Shown piece after piece: positions 62,172-64,000 of a stretch of 64,000 nt of DNA. Source of the DNA: Sphaerotilus mobilis (GTDB taxonomy: Bacteria > Pseudomonadota > Gammaproteobacteria > Burkholderiales > Burkholderiaceae_C). The stretch is from contig NZ_SGWV01000008.1 in assembly GCF_004216565.1 (NCBI RefSeq), forward strand, positions 806,001-870,000, read 5' to 3'. A program made the position numbers and the translations under genes. The stretch's first letter is position 1. The number at the start of each line of letters is the position of its first letter. Under the pieces are notes generated by a model. That model was not told the origin of the DNA, did no database searches, and saw only the letters and a list, made by a program, of their open reading frames with translations.

Positions 62172-62741
62172 TCAGGTCTTGGGCAGCGTCACGCCACGCT
62201 GGCCCTGGTACTTGCCGCCCCGATCGGCATAGCTGGTCTCGCAGACCTCATCGCTCTCGAAGAACAGCACCTGGGCACAGCCCTCGCCGGCATAGATCTT
62301 GGCCGGCAGCGGCGTGGTGTTGCTGAACTCCAGCGTCACATAGCCTTCCCATTCCGGCTCGAACGGCGTCACGTTGACGATGATTCCGCAGCGTGCGTAC
62401 GTGCTCTTGCCGAGGCAAATGGTCAGGACGTTGCGCGGGATGCGGAAGTACTCGACCGTGCGGGCCAGCGCGAAGCTGTTGGGCGGGATGATGCAGACGT
62501 CGGACTCGATGTCCACGAAGCTGCGCTCATCGAAGTTCTTCGGGTCCACCACCGTGCTGTAGATGTTGGTGAAGACCTTGAATTCGGGTGCGCAGCGGAT
62601 GTCGTAGCCGTAGCTGCTGGTGCCGTAGCTGACGATCTTCTGGCCATCGGCCGACTGCCGCACCTGGCCCGGCTCGAACGGCTCGATCATGCCGTGCTGC
62701 TCGGCCATGCGGCGGATCCACTTGTCGCTCTTGATGCTCAT
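62172..62741 (-). CDS. dcd: dCTP deaminase
   Basis: A 189-residue trimeric enzyme that deaminates dCTP to dUTP in thymidylate supply. The N-terminus is [41 protein letters not shown] and the active-site motifs [44 protein letters not shown] (catalytic Glu in TLEFSNT) are present. The C-terminal [11 protein letters not shown] lid is intact. It lies 11 bases from the end of flgN in convergent orientation and is divergent from the dehydrogenase gene. Confidence 0.95.
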   Translation of the reverse strand: MSIKSDKWIRRMAEQHGMIEPFEPGQVRQSADGQKIVSYGTSSYGYDIRCAPEFKVFTNIYSTVVDPKNFDERSFVDIESDVCIIPPNSFALARTVEYFRIPRNVLTICLGKSTYARCGIIVNVTPFEPEWEGYVTLEFSNTTPLPAKIYAGEGCAQVLFFESDEVCETSYADRGGKYQGQRGVTLPKT

Positions 62742-62830
62742 CGTCGGCCTCTCTCAGGGGATGACGATTCTAGGTTCGCGCCGCTCATGTCAGGATCATG
62801 GCTGGCACGTCAGCAACTGGAGGAGCAACC

Positions 62831-63877
62831 ATGACGACAACGATGCAGGCCGCCTGGCTCACCGGCCACGGTGGCAACGAGGTGGTGCAGATCGGCACGC
62901 GTGAGCGGCCGGTACGCGCAGCGGGCGAGGTCCTCGTGCGCATGAAGGCCGCGACGCTCAACCGGGTCGACCTCTACATGCGCGACAGCGGCGCGGGCAT
63001 CACCCACCCGCTGCCGCTGGTGATGGGCGTGGACGGTGCCGGCGTGGTCGAGGACGTCGGCCCGGAAGAGACCCGCTGGCAGGTCGGCCAACGGGTCGTC
63101 CTGCAGCCCATCGTCAGCTGCGGGCGCTGCGAGTTCTGCGAGCGTGGCGACACGCCGCTGTGCACCAGCGCCAGCTACCTCGGCGAGCACCGCCACGGCA
63201 CGCTGGCTCAGTTCGTGAGCCTGCCAGCGCGCAACGTCTTTGCCCTGCCCGAGGGCCTGGACTTCGCACAAGGCGCCGCCCTCGGCGTCAACCACCTGAC
63301 GGCCTGGCGCATGCTGTTCACCAAGGCCCGTGTGCAGCCCTGGGAGACCGTGTTGATCTTTGGCATCGGCGGCGGCGTCAGCCTGGCGGCCCTGCAGCTG
63401 GTCAAGGCGATCGGCGCCAAGGCCATCGTGACCTCGCGCGACGCCGGCAAGCTCGAACGCGCACGGGCCCATGGCGCCGACGAGGTCGTGCTGGGCGCTG
63501 GCGACGAGATCGCGAAACAGGTCCTGAAGCTCACCGGCGGACGCGGCGTCGACGTGGTGATCGAGAACATCGGCACGGCGGTCTGGAGCGCCGCGTTGAA
63601 GTCCCTGGTGCGCGGCGGCCGCCTCGTCACCTGCGGCGCCACCTCGGGCGATCAGCCCGGCGCCGACATCCGCCGGCTGTTCATCCGCCAGTTGCAGGTC
63701 ATCGGCTCGACCGCCGGCAGCCTCAACGAGTTCCGCGACCTGCTGACCTTTGTCGCCCAGCACAAGCTGCAACCGGTGATCGATCAGACCTACCCGCTGG
63801 CCGAGCTGCACGCGGCGCTCGACCACCTCGATGCATCGCGGCAGTTCGGCAAGGTAGCGGTGGCCTTGCCGGATTGA
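62831..63877 (+). CDS. Zinc-type alcohol dehydrogenase / quinone oxidoreductase-like protein
   Basis: A 348-residue medium-chain dehydrogenase/reductase. GroES-like domain: LNRVDLYMRDSGAGI and PLVMGVDGAGVVEDVGPE; structural zinc cysteines in SCGRCEFCERGDTPLC; nucleotide-binding loop VLIFGIGGGVSLAALQL. The catalytic zinc ligands of true alcohol dehydrogenases appear changed (Asn where the first Cys is expected, GVDGAG in place of GHE), so a zinc-independent quinone-oxidoreductase-like activity is more likely than alcohol oxidation. An AGGAG site is nine bases before the ATG at 62831. It is divergent from dcd and convergent with the fdhD-like fragment. Confidence 0.85.
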   Translation: MTTTMQAAWLTGHGGNEVVQIGTRERPVRAAGEVLVRMKAATLNRVDLYMRDSGAGITHPLPLVMGVDGAGVVEDVGPEETRWQVGQRVVLQPIVSCGRCEFCERGDTPLCTSASYLGEHRHGTLAQFVSLPARNVFALPEGLDFAQGAALGVNHLTAWRMLFTKARVQPWETVLIFGIGGGVSLAALQLVKAIGAKAIVTSRDAGKLERARAHGADEVVLGAGDEIAKQVLKLTGGRGVDVVIENIGTAVWSAALKSLVRGGRLVTCGATSGDQPGADIRRLFIRQLQVIGSTAGSLNEFRDLLTFVAQHKLQPVIDQTYPLAELHAALDHLDASRQFGKVAVALPD

Positions 63878-63889
63878 GGGCGGCCGACG

Positions 63890-63937
63890 AGTCCGCCCTT
63901 CAGTCCGCCATCCAGTCCGCCCTTCAGCCCGCCAGCA
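63890..63937. repeat. 12-base tandem repeat, four units, at a gene end
   Basis: AGTCCGCCCTTC, AGTCCGCCATCC, AGTCCGCCCTTC and AGCCCGCCAGCA in succession. The last two copies span the stop codon of the minus-strand gene that enters from the right edge. Confidence 0.75.
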
Positions 63938-64000
63938 CCCGGTCGGCGTGGGCATAGACCGACGCCCGGTCGCCCCGGGTGAAGCCCGCGAGCACGAGGC
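63924..64000 (-). CDS. C-terminal fragment, possibly formate dehydrogenase accessory protein FdhD
   Basis: Only 24 complete codons before the stop are inside the window, reading LVLAGFTRGDRASVYAHADRVLAG. The pattern L-x-GF-x-RG-R-x-x-VY-x-x-x-x-R resembles the C-terminus of FdhD, the sulfurtransferase that matures formate dehydrogenases, but the fragment is too short for certainty. Its stop lies in a 12-base tandem repeat. Confidence 0.45.
   Translation of the reverse strand, partial: LVLAGFTRGDRASVYAHADRVLAG

Overview
The window is a 64 kb stretch of a high-GC Gram-negative chromosome. Its gene content fits a flagellated, aerobic betaproteobacterium of the Burkholderiales, probably the Leptothrix/Sphaerotilus/Rubrivivax group; that placement is my inference from gene families and order. 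I see no tRNA or rRNA gene, no insertion sequence, no prophage and no CRISPR array. Coding density is very high, and most long antisense frames are GC-rich shadows of real genes.

Layout. (1) 1-5929, accessory, mostly plus strand: the C-terminal part of a TonB-dependent receptor translationally coupled to an unrecognised 484-residue protein, a small outer-membrane barrel, a frameshifted lipoprotein with an InlB-like repeat and two fibronectin type III domains, and a small hypothetical gene. (2) 5961-17114, a probable catabolic island: a KstD-like flavoprotein divergent from a MarR regulator across a clear operator; a minus-strand unit of an AroE-like dehydrogenase plus a complete branched-chain-amino-acid-type ABC importer (livJHMGF order); a divergent IclR regulator; and two tightly spaced genes resembling the two halves of QuiC-type 3-dehydroshikimate dehydratases (TIM barrel, and HPPD-like VOC protein). 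Together they suggest uptake of a shikimate/quinate-like alicyclic acid and its conversion towards protocatechuate. (3) 17318-29183, a TCA-cycle block: gntR-sdhCDAB-sdhE-gltA on the minus strand, with mdh, a CitE-like lyase, a small exported protein and acnB on the plus strand. The same palindrome, GTCTTATATAAGAC, sits between gntR and mdh and inside the acnB promoter. This points to a local TCA regulon governed by the GntR protein. (4) 29258-33142: an exported ATP-dependent DNA ligase (LigE type), exonuclease I and an outer-membrane barrel. (5) 33412-48997, signalling: a diguanylate cyclase, a REC-PAS-GGDEF-EAL protein, a large hybrid histidine kinase with Hpt domain, a divergent membrane histidine kinase, an ANTAR response regulator with its multi-PAS HisKA_2-type kinase, and an HDOD protein at the end of the flagellar operon. 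(6) 49031-62160: flgBCDEFGHIJKL on the minus strand, and flgA, flgM and flgN on the plus strand, with a good sigma-28 promoter before flgM. (7) 62172-64000: dcd, a zinc-type dehydrogenase/quinone-oxidoreductase-like gene, and the edge of a gene resembling fdhD.

The best candidates for new biology are the split QuiC-like pair with its variant AroE and dedicated importer; the shared TCA operator; the multi-PAS kinase/ANTAR pair; the receptor-coupled unknown protein; and short tandem repeats that straddle or adjoin several stop codons.
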